Source: Telopea speciosissima
Taxonomy: Eukaryota; Streptophyta; Magnoliopsida; Proteales; Proteaceae
DNA length: 64,000 bases
Direction: 5' to 3'
NCBI RefSeq assembly: GCF_018873765.1
Contig: NC_057925.1
Coordinates: 9,683,568-9,747,567, forward strand
The stretch's first letter is position 1. Every line of letters starts with the position of its first letter. The notes under the pieces are model-generated. The model was given only the letters and a program-made list of their open reading frames with translations. It was not told the DNA's origin and made no database searches. Positions 1-11,085 of the stretch are shown here, piece by piece. Made by a program: the position numbers and the translations under genes.

Positions 1-520
1 AAATCCACTTACCTAAAAAAAGAAAATTTTCAATATAAACTTATTTCAAGTTGTGCAAATTTCAATGTAAACTTATTTAATTATAATAAAAAAATAATAA
101 ATAATAATTAAAATTTTTTTTGATAGTCGAATAACTATTACTACTCGTTCTTAACTTCTTAAATAATTTAAATCCACTTACCTAAAAAAAAGAAAATTTC
201 AATGTAAACTTATTTCAATAAGTAATAATTAATAATTAAATTTTTTTTTTGATAGTCGTATCACTATTACTACTCATTCCTAACTTCTTAAATAATTTAA
301 ATCCACTTATCTAAAAAAAAAAATTTTTGAATGTAAACTTATTTTAAATTCCCCTTACCTAAAAAAAGAGAAATCTCAATGTAAACTTATTTCAAGAAGT
401 AATAATTAATAATTAAAATTTTTTTTGATAGTCGTATCACTATTACTAATCATTCTTAACTTCTTAAATAATTTAAATCCATTTACCTAAAAAAAGAAAA
501 TTTTCAATGTAAACTACTCA
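1..520. repeat. AT-rich tandem repeat (satellite-like)
   Basis: A block that begins with AAATCCACTTACCTAAAAAA and runs through TCAATGTAAACTTATTTCAA, AATAATTAATAATTAAA, a T-run, GATAGTCG and CTTCTTAAATAATTT recurs at about 1, 170, 299 and 474. Spacing is about 130 bp for one interval and about 175 bp for the last, where a short internal part is repeated again near 343. The array is cut by the window start, so its true length is unknown. Confidence 0.8.
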
Positions 521-1891
521 CGATTAATGAAGGCTATTTTTTGGAAGAGAATGAAGGACACGATTAAAGAAACCTATTTTTTTAGGAGAGAATGAGGGAG
601 TGAATAAGGAAATACCTTATCAACTAAGCAAGAGAACGATTAATGAAAGATTTTTTTGGGTTTATTGATATTGTTGAAGGGTGTTTTTGATATGAAAAGA
701 TTTGCCATGACTTTTGAGTTCCTATTTTTATAATATAGTATGATATATATATTTAAATAATTGATACCTAATGGTTGGTGAGTGAAAGACGTGGATCATG
801 CTCAATTTCCTCATCATTTCTTGTTGTCTATTGAGGGACCACTATCATTTGTTTGGTGTTTGGTAGGTACTTCATAAGCTAGCTTGATGTGATACGAAAG
901 AGAGAGAGACTTTGATCCAGATCTGATTCAAACCTGATCCAATCGATATTGATCCAATACCATCTGTTAAGTAGTGATCCAATAAATAGATGGATAAAAT
1001 TCATATATTGATTAATCCATCGTAATTAAGATTTTATATATTTAAGATTGATTATGTGAAAAAGAACGTTACCTGGTCGCATGGCCTGTGTGAAAAGACC
1101 ATGGCAATGCTTGTACATGTGCTCCCCATTGACCAACATGCATGTAGACTCTAGACTAGGTTGGGCACACCTTGCAATCATTTTTCTAATTTTTTAAGAA
1201 AAATAATAGATTATTTCTCCCAAAGAAAAAAAAAGAAAAAAGAAAAAAAGAGATTTATGAAAACGTGTTAAATAATAGGATCAAAAAGTTTAATTTGGAT
1301 ATCCGAATCCAGTATTCAGATCAGTTGCATAGTATCTGTCAGGTTATCGGGTTCGGATCAGCAGGATTTCTAACTGGTTTTAGATTGGATCAAGTGCAAT
1401 CCAGCTTGAATCCGACCCGTTGACAGTCCTAACTCCCACCAATTAAAAAACAAAAAAGATTGGCCCAAAGATTCACAACCCAGTAGACAACTGTGGCAAA
1501 CCTCTTCTACTGCATTCTCAACGATCATATCACCGCTCCACAGAGAGTAAGATGTCCGGGCAAATCCAGGAAAATGTGCCCGCAGAGAGGTACCGGCATG
1601 GTTCGTGATCTCAGTATCGGCTGAATCGGATCGGGATTGGATCGGCGGATATGGATCGAGATCGCCCAAAATCGGGCAAATTTGACACTTTTGTCCCTAT
1701 TTTCTTCTTAAAAAAATTACTAATTTTGTTACATTTTTACCCCTGTCCGTACAGCTGGATCAGATCGGTATTGGGATCGATCTCGACTGATACCGATCCA
1801 ATCCGGCCAAAATCGATCGATCCAATCCGATACCTCAAACCATGGGTCCCGGAGGCTGAGGAGAAGGAAGAATCTTCAAACGTGGGAACAA
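521..1891. other. Intergenic; no supported gene
   Basis: No coding region is supported here. A short near-duplicate lies at 527-600 (CACGATTAA followed by GAGAGAATGA, twice). The stretch 1620-1840 is a member of the dispersed GATCGG/ATCGATCC-rich repeat that recurs across the window, and short open frames inside it come from that repetitive composition. Confidence 0.5.
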
Positions 1892-3167
1892 ATGGGCCCA
1901 ACTATGGGGCCTAATGGTGAAACAACTTATGATCATGTTCATGCCCAAGCCCATTCAACTTTTTATAATATGCAAGTGAGAAAGAATGTTGAGCCCATTT
2001 TGGGCCCAAAATCAATAGTGGACTCCCATACTGTTCGCTTAAGCCCAGATCCGAAAGAAGGAGAATTCCAGGACTCAATCCCTGATTTGGACTTTAGCCC
2101 CGCAGCCTTCACTGGGAACTCGATATGTCGAAACACACCACAAGTTGGAGCTATTACTCCCCTCTCAAAGATAGTTCTCATCTCATCGGAGACTCAATCC
2201 AGCTCTGCGAGCATTCCGGCGTTGTCACTGGTGATTAAACAATTGGATTCCGACAACGAATCCCCTCCAAGCCCAATAAGATCTAAAAGAAGTGTTGATT
2301 CCTATCCAAGTCCAATTCTCCACAGTTTCAAAAGACTACAAATTGAACAACACCCAAGTCTCGATTCCCCAGTGGTGCCTGGTGTTCTAACACGGTACCC
2401 TCTGAAGGAGAGAAAAAAAAAACAAGGGCACGTCAAAGGCACCTAAACATTAAAAACTCAGTTGTAACCATAGTTAGTAAGTTCGCGTATTAATTGTCGT
2501 ACATATAAATTCGGTGGGCCGATTAATTGCTGTATGTACAAGTTCGGTGGGCACACAATAACAGGACCCTGGCTGTATTTAGGCGATTTTAATGAAATAC
2601 TTAGTTAAGATGAGAAATTCGGTGGGCAGGTAAAACCTATCTCACAAAGTCTTAATTTTAAATTTGTCATGGATGAATGGAGGAAGAGTGCAAGAAAAGA
2701 TTGGAGTCCCTCCTCTAAAAAGAGGTATTGGGCTCAGCTTTCTCGCATAAAGTGGTTAAAAGTCGGAGACCGAAATACCTCTTTCTTCCATACCTAAGAG
2801 AAGGCAGGAGAATCGGATATCTCGATTAAAGAATGATATGGGAAAATGGATCTCTGATCCAAGGGATTTATCTGCTCAAATCACCTTTTTTTTGGATGAT
2901 CTTTACACCTCCTCCAACCCAACCGGAATTAGGGACTTCCTCCAATGTGTGCCTACCCGCATCTCTCACTTACAAAACGACATGCTATGCATAGATTTCT
3001 CTGATGAAATAAAATTTGCTCTGTTTCAGATTGGTCTCTCAATGCTCCAAGTCCAGGTGGGATGCCAACCATGTTATAGTGACTATTAAAAGATTTGTTT
3101 TTAAGTAATGGCTTCTTGTTAAAATACTTCAATAAAACTATCATTATTTTAATCCCAAAACTAAAAG
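1892..3167 (+). pseudogene. LINE relic, 5' part: ORF1 tail, endonuclease and start of reverse transcriptase
   Basis: An open frame at 1892-2446 has the Ser/Pro/Lys-rich look of the variable region upstream of plant LINE endonucleases; this part is an inference. From about 2569 the frame reads WLYLGDFNEIL, the conserved GDFNE motif of LINE endonucleases, followed by a stop and a KFGG segment. Near 2745 it reads IKWLKVGDRNTSFFH, the typical pre-RT motif, then WISDP and LYTSSNP segments, and at about 3130 IIILIPKLKGHE, the RT motif preceding FRPISL. There are stops, frameshifts and a large internal deletion of the endonuclease. A local insertion at about 2458-2560 repeats TTCGGTGGGC. The relic is cut at 3175 by a hAT insertion and continues at 3941. 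Confidence 0.8.
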
Positions 3168-3175
3168 GTCATGAG

Positions 3176-3940
3176 TAGGGGTGTCAACCGGCTGGGCTCG
3201 GTCGGGCCTATCTGGGCCTCACGGTCTTTAAAGCCTGCATCGTGACCGTCCATTTAAGTATTCAGATTGGGCTTGGTCGAGCTTTGGGCTATAATCAGGC
3301 TAGTGTAATAAGGTCTTAATCGGACCTTGAATAGTGCAAAACCGGGTGATGGGCATGTTTAAATTTAGACGGGCTCTAACCGATGCAACCTTAATAACTA
3401 TGAGTGAAAAAACCCCTAAGATACAAGAATAGAAATGAGTGAAAAAAATGCATTGAGATAAGTGTCAGAGAAAATGGATCTATGTTTGAATAACTACCAA
3501 CAAATTTGGCGTATGTAAGAACCAGAAGATGGATGTTCCACGAGTTTTTGTTTGGCTGATATTGATTCGTGAATGGTTGGTAAATGGATTAAAACCAACA
3601 TAGGGGTTTTCTTCAATGGTATGATGGAAATCAGAAATAGGATCCAATGGGATAAATCATGTTGGAACAAGCAATGTTTACCTTTCCAAACTTGATGGTT
3701 GGGTTCACTAACCTTTAAGAATGAGTGCAAAAAAGCCTAAAGGGTCGGGCTAGGTCAAGCCTAGAATCAGTTGGGCCGGTCGGGCACCCAACAAGCTAGA
3801 ACCCCACACTGGGACCTCCCAATTACTAAACGTGTCGAGCTTAAGCTCGACACGTTTAGTAAATAGCCCGAGCCAGGCTGGGCTTTAGTCGAGCGGGCTC
3901 AGTCCGTTCTGCAGGGCCGGGCCTGGAATTGACACCCCTA
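3176..3940. mobile_element. Non-autonomous hAT-type element inserted in the LINE
   Basis: The ends are inverted copies: it starts TAGGGGTGTCAA and ends TTGACACCCCTA. It is flanked by 8-bp direct repeats GTCATGAG (3168-3175) and GTCCTGAG (3941-3948), one mismatch, the size expected for hAT transposases. The 765-bp interior is rich in GGGC/GCCC-type motifs and has no transposase. It splits the LINE reverse transcriptase between the LIPK motif and the RPISLC motif, so it is younger than the LINE. It contains a perfect 40-bp palindrome. Confidence 0.85.
3823..3862. repeat. Perfect 40-bp palindrome
   Basis: The 20-nt arms are exact reverse complements with no spacer; the left arm is TTACTAAACGTGTCGAGCTT and the centre is AGCTT|AAGCT. 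It lies inside the hAT-type element. Single-stranded DNA or RNA of either strand would form a perfect hairpin. Confidence 0.95.
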
Positions 3941-3948
3941 GTCCTGAG

Positions 3949-4145
3949 AATATCAGTTAGTTTAGACCTATTAGCTTATGCACTGTTTTCTATAAAATCG
4001 TTACCAAATGCCTAGTTAATAGACTTAAACCCCTCCTTGACTCCCTTATAAGCCCAACCCAGAGCACATCCATTCTATCTAGAACCATCTTTGACAACGT
4101 GTACATTGTTATTACACCCTATTTTTTACAAAATAATTGTTTCGG
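3949..4145 (+). pseudogene. LINE relic, reverse transcriptase middle part
   Basis: Immediately after the hAT element the frame resumes with RPISLCTVFYKIVTKCL and then NRLKPLLDSLISPTQS, followed by RTIFDN. These match the RT block of plant LINEs (consensus FRPISL.N..YK, then ANRLK..L..LIS..QSAF). It joins the 1892-3167 part across the hAT insertion. Confidence 0.85.
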
Positions 4146-5200
4146 TTATACATGCCTTAAGGCCATGCATTGTACGTTGCCATCAAAGAGATTCTTTTTT
4201 TTTAAATGACAAAGTGGGAAGGTGGTGCAAGAGATTGTGGGTAGTTACTTAACCACCTAAAGATATTCATGGGAATGACTGGAACTACCACAACCACCAA
4301 TGAAGCAATTATAAAAGAAGAGAATACGAAGAAGAAGAGAGACACCCAGTCAAGCAACACAACACTCTACAACAGAGTTTTATTGTTATCTTTTCCTTTT
4401 TTTTATCCTTCAAGATGTAGATTGATATCTATCTCTCATCTTTCCCTGTAATTTTTGCTAGAGTGGCTTGCAGCCACCGATGTCTCATTGGCTCGTGTTT
4501 TAAGGGGCAGTACGTCTTATTTAGAGAATAACTCCAGCAATCTTGTCTTTTGACCTGTGTTTCAGAAGACGACCATTAACATCAAGTTACAAGCTTCATC
4601 AGTCAATGGTTGGTAGAGTTGTGGAAGTTTCATCAAATCCGTTTCTGGGAGATTATGCAATTTGGTATTAGAATAGTTGTAGTGTAAATACCAAGTTGTA
4701 AACCTCATCAATGTTGGATTTCGCAAATTGTACTAATTCCAATCGGATACAGACTGCAAGTAAGCAATTTGATTTTCAATACTCTTCCTTTGCTACGTCC
4801 ATCGTGATTTTATTTTACCCAAAAGACCGTAGAGCTACTCAGGCACTGAAAGATCCCTTTTTCGTCATGATTAGAAATCAAAATAGACGGGTTCGCCAGT
4901 TAGAATAGACCGTTTCGTCCTAGCTGGAAGTTAGAATAGGTCGTTTAGTCATTTAGAACAGGCCGTTTTGTCCTAGTCGAAAGTTAGAACCAGCTGATTC
5001 GTCAATTAGAGCAGGCCGTTTCGTCCTGGTTGGAAGCCAGGACAGACCATTTTCAGTTCCGTTCGGGCCTACGTCAAAGGCTCTGGCACACCCACGTTAC
5101 TTCTACTACATGTGTTGTGCCCCTGTGTGTAGGTGTTGGATTTTTCCACCAACATAGCACATGAAGTTCTCTACCAAATGAGAACATCTAGAAGCAAAAC
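4146..5200. mobile_element. Foreign segment inside the LINE, possibly an LTR-element fragment
   Basis: This stretch interrupts the LINE between the RT block and the AYDKVE block. It contains a sequence near 4660 (ATTTGGTATTAGAATAG) that resembles a degraded initiator-Met primer-binding site, and a 53-bp minisatellite at 4900-5058. I could not define matching terminal repeats or a target duplication, so the element type is an inference. Confidence 0.4.
4900..5058. repeat. 53-bp minisatellite, three copies
   Basis: Copies start with TTAGAAYAG/TTAGAGCAG at 4900, 4953 and 5006, an exact 53-bp period. Each contains GACCGTTTCGTCCT or a close variant twice, so the 53-mer is itself built of two related half-units of about 26 bp. 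A decayed half-unit precedes the array at 4871. Confidence 0.85.
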
Positions 5201-5204
5201 CAAT

Positions 5205-5500
5205 CACATGACCTAGAAACTTAATCTTTGCAAAGCCTATGATAAGGTGGAATGATCCTTTCTTGAAGCTATGCTTATGAAAATAAAGTTTGTTGAAAGG
5301 TGGGTCCACTGGATTATGCAATGTGTTTCTACTGTGTCTTCTCATATCAAAATCAATGGAAACATCATTGGCCATGTTAACCTGACCCGTAAACTTAGAT
5401 TATCTAAAACTTGGTGGCCCAATCCACCGACTTTCATTGTAAATAGATCTTTCCACAGCAGGGCTTGTTCCCTAGCTGACTTCTATTAATAAATAATTAT
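5205..5500 (+). pseudogene. LINE relic, catalytic RT part
   Basis: The frame reads LCKAYDKVE, then FLEAMLMKIKF, then WIMQCVSTVS and INGN. This is the conserved plant LINE RT stretch (SKAYDRVEW...GF...WI..C..T...S...NG). The FADD-box region is missing. It belongs to the same LINE copy as 1892-4145 and is broken by stops. Confidence 0.8.
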
Positions 5501-7889
5501 GTTTCTTTGCCCTTAAAAAAAACCAGGGTTTTAAGAATCAGTATCGGATTGATTCATAACAGTATCGGCCATGATTGATACCGATACCCAACCAATATGG
5601 ATGGACTGATATATATGTTCTGGGTTTTTTTTATTTAAAATGAAAGAAAAGGTGTTTAATTTAGTATTGGACCAATACGGATCGACTAATACATATGGAT
5701 CTGGATTCTTTTATGATAGGAAAAGTTGTTCTGATTTAGTATATCGGACCGATACGATTAATCTGTGTCAGTATTGATTTCGCCAGCAACTAATATTGAT
5801 ACCAATACCATGAACTAAATCCTTGAAATTATCAATTATTAGATGGACTACATCAGGATTTTTTTTTTAGTAGTGAAGCAGATAAGATCAAATAAACAAT
5901 AATCTCTAACAATTTAATTTCTAGACAAATATAGATTTCCTTCTATATCATTCTTTATTTGACATTGTGAAATGGAGTCCACCATTGATCAAGACACTTG
6001 ACTATTATTAAGCAAGGACTATTTCAACCACCAAATCTGAATGAAAGAGTTTTAACAGTGAAATTACATCTCAAGAATTAAAAAGATATTTCTCTTTTTA
6101 ATAAATGAAAATGTAAAATAGAAACAAAAAATTGAAGATAGCTCACAACTCACAATAGACTCAACAAGATCATGGTTTACAGGATATGAGATTAAGTACA
6201 TGGCTAGCCTCAATTATTTTCCCATGTTGGTAGACTTGTATTTATCACATGAGTTTTCAATCTCTATTTCAAGGACGTTCAATCTCCAGAGTTATTCAAT
6301 CTAGGGATGCTAGGGTCTTTCTTTAAATCTACTAAATTCTCATCTCTAATCATCCGCATATAACCTTGTTTGATGAGGGATTTTATGTTCAAAGATATAT
6401 GGGAAAATTACCACTTTGTGGACATTCAATTGGTTGCATCAAATTCTATACTCAAATTTGATCAAATACCCTCCCATGTATGCCACACATTAATGCATTG
6501 GCATGCACTCTCTCGTAACCCTCTTGGACACCTTGAATTTCCTAACTTTGCCAATTAGTCAATATCAATTGGGCCGAAACTTGACAAGTGGTTAGGCTAC
6601 CTTAAGTCGTTTACCTTTCCATAAAATTTGGGCTCCATTTGATATGTCATGTGAGAGAATTTAGACAATTGAAAGCCTGTCCTTGATGAACAGTTAGGAT
6701 CAAGGCCCACCACTGGATGGGACCCTTACCTGGCAGAGTACTCATGAAAAAAAAAAACACCAATGCTACCATAAGCCCAACCCAGCCCAAAAATTTTTGA
6801 GTCCATGAGGGTGTGGCGGGCCTAGAAGAACATCATGGGCGTTACATGCGAGTAACAATGGAAAGCATGGTCATTTCCAATGGAAATTCGTAGCAAGGCT
6901 CAGCTAGGAGTGAATCCACAAATGAGCCAGACGTGCTCAGGAAGATCTACACCCCATACCTCACTCTCAACTCTGGAAGGACTCACTCTATCATCCTTTG
7001 CGCCTGTGGCAAAGGTGTTAATTTAGGACTAGAACCGGACTCAGACCGGAACCGACCTGCTAGGAGCCAGAATCGATCCCACATTAAGTTATTGGTCTTA
7101 TTTTAGTACAAACTGACCTCAGTCTGTATTCTATAGTCTATAGACTCTGTACTGATCCTAATCCAACGGTGTAGATCCTAAACTCATGGACTATTTTTTT
7201 TATTTTTGGGTCAAATCCTATTGAGAGCCCATAGGCCACTAGGGGATGGTCTCCCAACTTAAGGAAGGGCGGCCAGAGGTGGTGCAAGGGGGGAGGGAGT
7301 TGAAAGTGACCTCTCACGGACTTAAGTTAGAGTTCTACTGAACCGGCAGCCACCACTACGCTAAGAGGTGCTTCCTCCTCCATAGATGTTAGGCCGTTCT
7401 TATAATTCCTTCAGTGACGGATTTAAATTCTGCGTTAACTCAATAAACAGATACAAAATTAGCTACTAATGTGCAAAGGGACACAATTTGGAGAAAAAAT
7501 AACTGTGAATAATAAATGTAGCTTGGTGAGAGTGATCGATGCTCTTTCTTTCCATCTTTTTCTTTCGGCTATGTTTGGCTTCAAAGGAAGTGAAAATTTT
7601 CTAACCTAACAAATAAATGTGTAATCATTATCCCAGGAGATTACATAAATTACTTACATTTCTTACCATGTTTAGTAATAATACATTTAAATGTAATTTT
7701 ATCGATTACCCAAAAAAAATGTAATTTTATCATCTTAAACCAAAGGGAATTGGATGCAAAGCAGTGTGAATTTAATAACCAAATATTGAATGATTTGGAG
7801 TTAGCGATATACTCACATGGGATAATGATTAAAAATAAGTTTTTCTTTTAAGTTTGAAATTTTCATTTCCCTGGAACTTTGGTATCTAA
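5501..7889. other. Intergenic; degenerate repeats, no supported gene
   Basis: The part 5531-5830 is a copy of the dispersed TATCGG/GATACCGATA-rich repeat. The remainder shows no domain, no coherent long frame and no element boundaries I can define. A 62-codon frame at 6370 has no recognisable content and is not called. Confidence 0.45.
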
Positions 7890-8150
7890 AAGATATATGT
7901 AGAATTTGATCGCCGTGAAGTGGTTCTGCTCATCACTGACATCTTCCGCAAACCTCCATCTCAGCTTAGTCCCATAGTGGATGATATCCATATGCTCGTT
8001 TCTATATTTGAGAGTTGTTCCTTTTCTCCTATTTGTAGGGATGCCAATTGTATTACGCACACCCTTGCTAGAAAGGCCCCATCTTTGGAATGTAAAACGG
8101 TCTGACCTAACTCCACTCCCTGATTTCATGAGTTATGTGTAATTGAAGCT
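7890..8150 (+). pseudogene. LINE 3' end: RNase H C-terminal fragment
   Basis: In one frame the sequence reads LSPIVDDIHMLVSIFESC followed by ICRDANCITHTLARKA. This is the C-terminal pattern of the RNase H-like domain at the end of plant LINE ORF2 (..I..DI..L......C.....R..N..AH.LA..A). Only the tail is left; upstream sequence is unrelated. Confidence 0.7.
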
Positions 8151-11085
8151 TGAGTCCCTCTAGCCACCCTTCTCAATAATTTTTCCTTCTACCTATAGGA
8201 ATTGGGAGAAAAGCGGATCCTGGTCAACAACCCCCCCCCCCCACCCCCACCCCCACCTTTCTCCCCAAGTTTAGAAAGATGCTTCTTCATAATATAGTCG
8301 TAAGATCATAGATGATGTGCCCCACTAAGGTAGAACCTGAAAGCTTCACGTTCCTTACCGAAAAATAAACGAAGAAAAAGCTTCCCATTCTGACCTAAAA
8401 CTTAAGATGAAAGTTAAGTATCACCAACAATTTCAATTTTTTCTTTTGGGTAGAAGAAAGATTATTTATTAGAGCGTGACCAATGGAAGGTGTCTGAATT
8501 ACAAGAGTTTGATAGCCAAGGAGTGGAGTTGGGCCAAGGTGTCCTACACACTAAAGACACCACCATCAATTTCAATTCGATGTATACCAGAATCGGTTGG
8601 AATCGACTAATTCAAAATCTGGATTGACGATTCTGATTTAAATTGGTCAATTCCATTGATTCCGATTCCGATTTTTAAAACCATGTTTACGGCATTCCGG
8701 TTGTTCTCAGAAGGCACTATAGCATATCAATCTTCAAGCCTAAAAAGATCTTTGGTTGGATATTGGCTTTGCTTCAAGCCAAATCCAGCCCAAAACCTGG
8801 AAAATTGGATGCATTTAAGTCGGCCCAAATTTTCAAGTCCAAGACGTAATAGGAAAAGATTATCTCATTAGTATGCTCCAAGGTTTTAAAAATCGATGAA
8901 TCGGATGGGACTGATTTCAATTTTTTGGTGTTCTAAATCAGAATATTCACGTCAAGGTTCCCTTGATTTCTATCATTTCACGCCAATTCTAGGGTTATTT
9001 GGATCAATTCAAATTGGCCTCATTGAACTAACTTGAAAAATCAGAACACGTGTCTACATTCAAATCTCAAGTCTCAGGAAAACTCTTAATCGTTAAATGG
9101 AAGCTAAGACCGGATCTTTGTCCCTCTAGTTTTTTGTCCGGTCCAATTCCTTCAGTGCCTATAATAATTTGGGGGATGGGGGAAGAGGAGTGCAATGATC
9201 ACCCTATCCCTGTCCAAACACTCTGTCTGGGTTGTAGCCACCCGGAGGTGACAGCTAAGACCTAAGAGGGGCAGGCAACACAAGAATTATTCCAAGGTTA
9301 TGAGCTGTAAAGAAAGCTTGTTTTTTTTTTTTTTGGTTTAATGAAAGTAAAGAAAGCCTTGATACAAGGAAGAATATAATTCATTTGCTTGTGGTCGCTT
9401 GCTAGAGACACCCCTCTTCTCGTGCTTCTCAAGTTGGTGGCTTTTGCCTTGTAGCAATCCTTATCAGTTATCACACCCGCTCTCTCTCTCTCTCTCTGCT
9501 TTAGAATATTAACTCCGTTTTGTCCCTGTTCTTCTACACTTCTCCATTTTTTTTGTTTTTGGAAGGTGTATAGGATTGGGGTAGTACTTCCAAATCTTTC
9601 TTTTTCAATGAAAGGCTAGAGTTCTATTCCAATATTCTTTTCCTTTCCATTTTTTTGTCCCTTTTGTAATAGATATTAAAAATAGTAAATTACACAGTTG
9701 GCGGTTTGCAATAATATCAAATTAATATGGGTCACAGTAAATTTTTTTTGGTGTGTTACCGCCGAGATCTGCTGGGTGAATCCTGCACACTAGAGAGTCA
9801 AGATAGAGAGAGAAACATGGAAGAGATGATCAGAGTCGACACCAGGTTACTCTTCGATACCTAAGTCGGATCTCAGAAGAAAACAACAGTTGTGCAGCTA
9901 AGACAGAGAGAACAGTAGACTTACGATAGAATACAATGGCTTTCACCTTGTATTGTACAGTTACTACGATAGTATCTTTACGTCCAAGAAGGTTTGACCT
10001 GGGTCCTCATAAGCTCTTACGGAGAAAAAAAAAATGGTTCTATACTTACATCAGACGCGTCTAACCGTCTTGCAACTAGCGTAGTGGGGAATCTCAAGTT
10101 GAGTGACCACATGAAAAAGTTTTGGTTGCTTGTTTGTTTTAGGAGATTTTGGTCTCAACGACCTCTTCGTGCTCTTGGACCAACTGCAGGTCTATTCACA
10201 TAGTTTCAAGCCTGGACTCCCAACACGTATCATCTATCTATTGGTAAGCCGGTCATATATATGTCATAAGTCTCCCAATCCTTCAAGTCTTGTAAATAAT
10301 CGATGGAATAGAAATGGAGAAAAAAAATGAAAAAATATGACATCTTTTTGGAGAGTTATATGGCGGTCTTTCATTGGTTGATCTGCCTTGTGTATATCAT
10401 AGTGCATTGTATTGGCATCGGTATGAGTTGTTACCGATATCGATACTGATACGGATCAACTGTATCGGGCTAGATCCAACCGTTTTACCCCTTAAAATAC
10501 CGATATAGGGGTTTTTTTGGACCATTTGTCCTCCCTTGTTCTGGTATCACTGATAAGATTTCGGTAATTACATACCGATACGGATCGGCTGATACCAATA
10601 CTTAAAACCATGATGCCAAGTTATGATTCACACAAGTCCCTCGGTGCTGATAAGAGTTTTAATATAAATACAGGTCACCTATCACAGGCCACTACAGGTA
10701 AATTAATTAAAGAGTCAAACAAAGAAATTTTGGCTGATACAAAATAATTAGCCTATAACCACGCATTAGCAATGGTCACCTTTATGCAAATCTGTCGGCA
10801 CTATTTTAAATAACCATGTAAGAACAGATCAGGAAACTTCATAGAGACTCAGGAAATGTATCTCAGATTGGTTCTCAGAGTTAAAAACAAGGGAAAGCTG
10901 CTTTGGATTAATGAAAACGATTTGTCCATAACCAATTTGATCTTACAAATTGAGATGGATAAGTATTAGATTAATGAAAACAAATGGGAAATTGGATCAA
11001 AATATTGCAGGAGAGGCATGAGAGATGTTCCCTGTAATTCAAATTTATAAGATGCAGAATTTCTTTCAATCAAATCCAGGAGAAA
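8151..11085. other. Intergenic; simple repeats and dispersed repeats
   Basis: Contains a C-rich run at 8230-8257, a CT microsatellite at 9479-9498, and copies of the dispersed TATCGG family at 8580-8690, 8880-9050 and 10390-10620. Two of these end in TTAAAACCATG. Nothing here supports a protein-coding gene. The last few hundred bases are the 3' flank of the kinase gene. Confidence 0.5.

Noticed and set aside
4660..4680. Primer-binding site defining a complete LTR retrotransposon at 4146-5200
   Set aside because: The motif differs from the initiator-Met site at several positions and I found no paired LTRs or target duplication.
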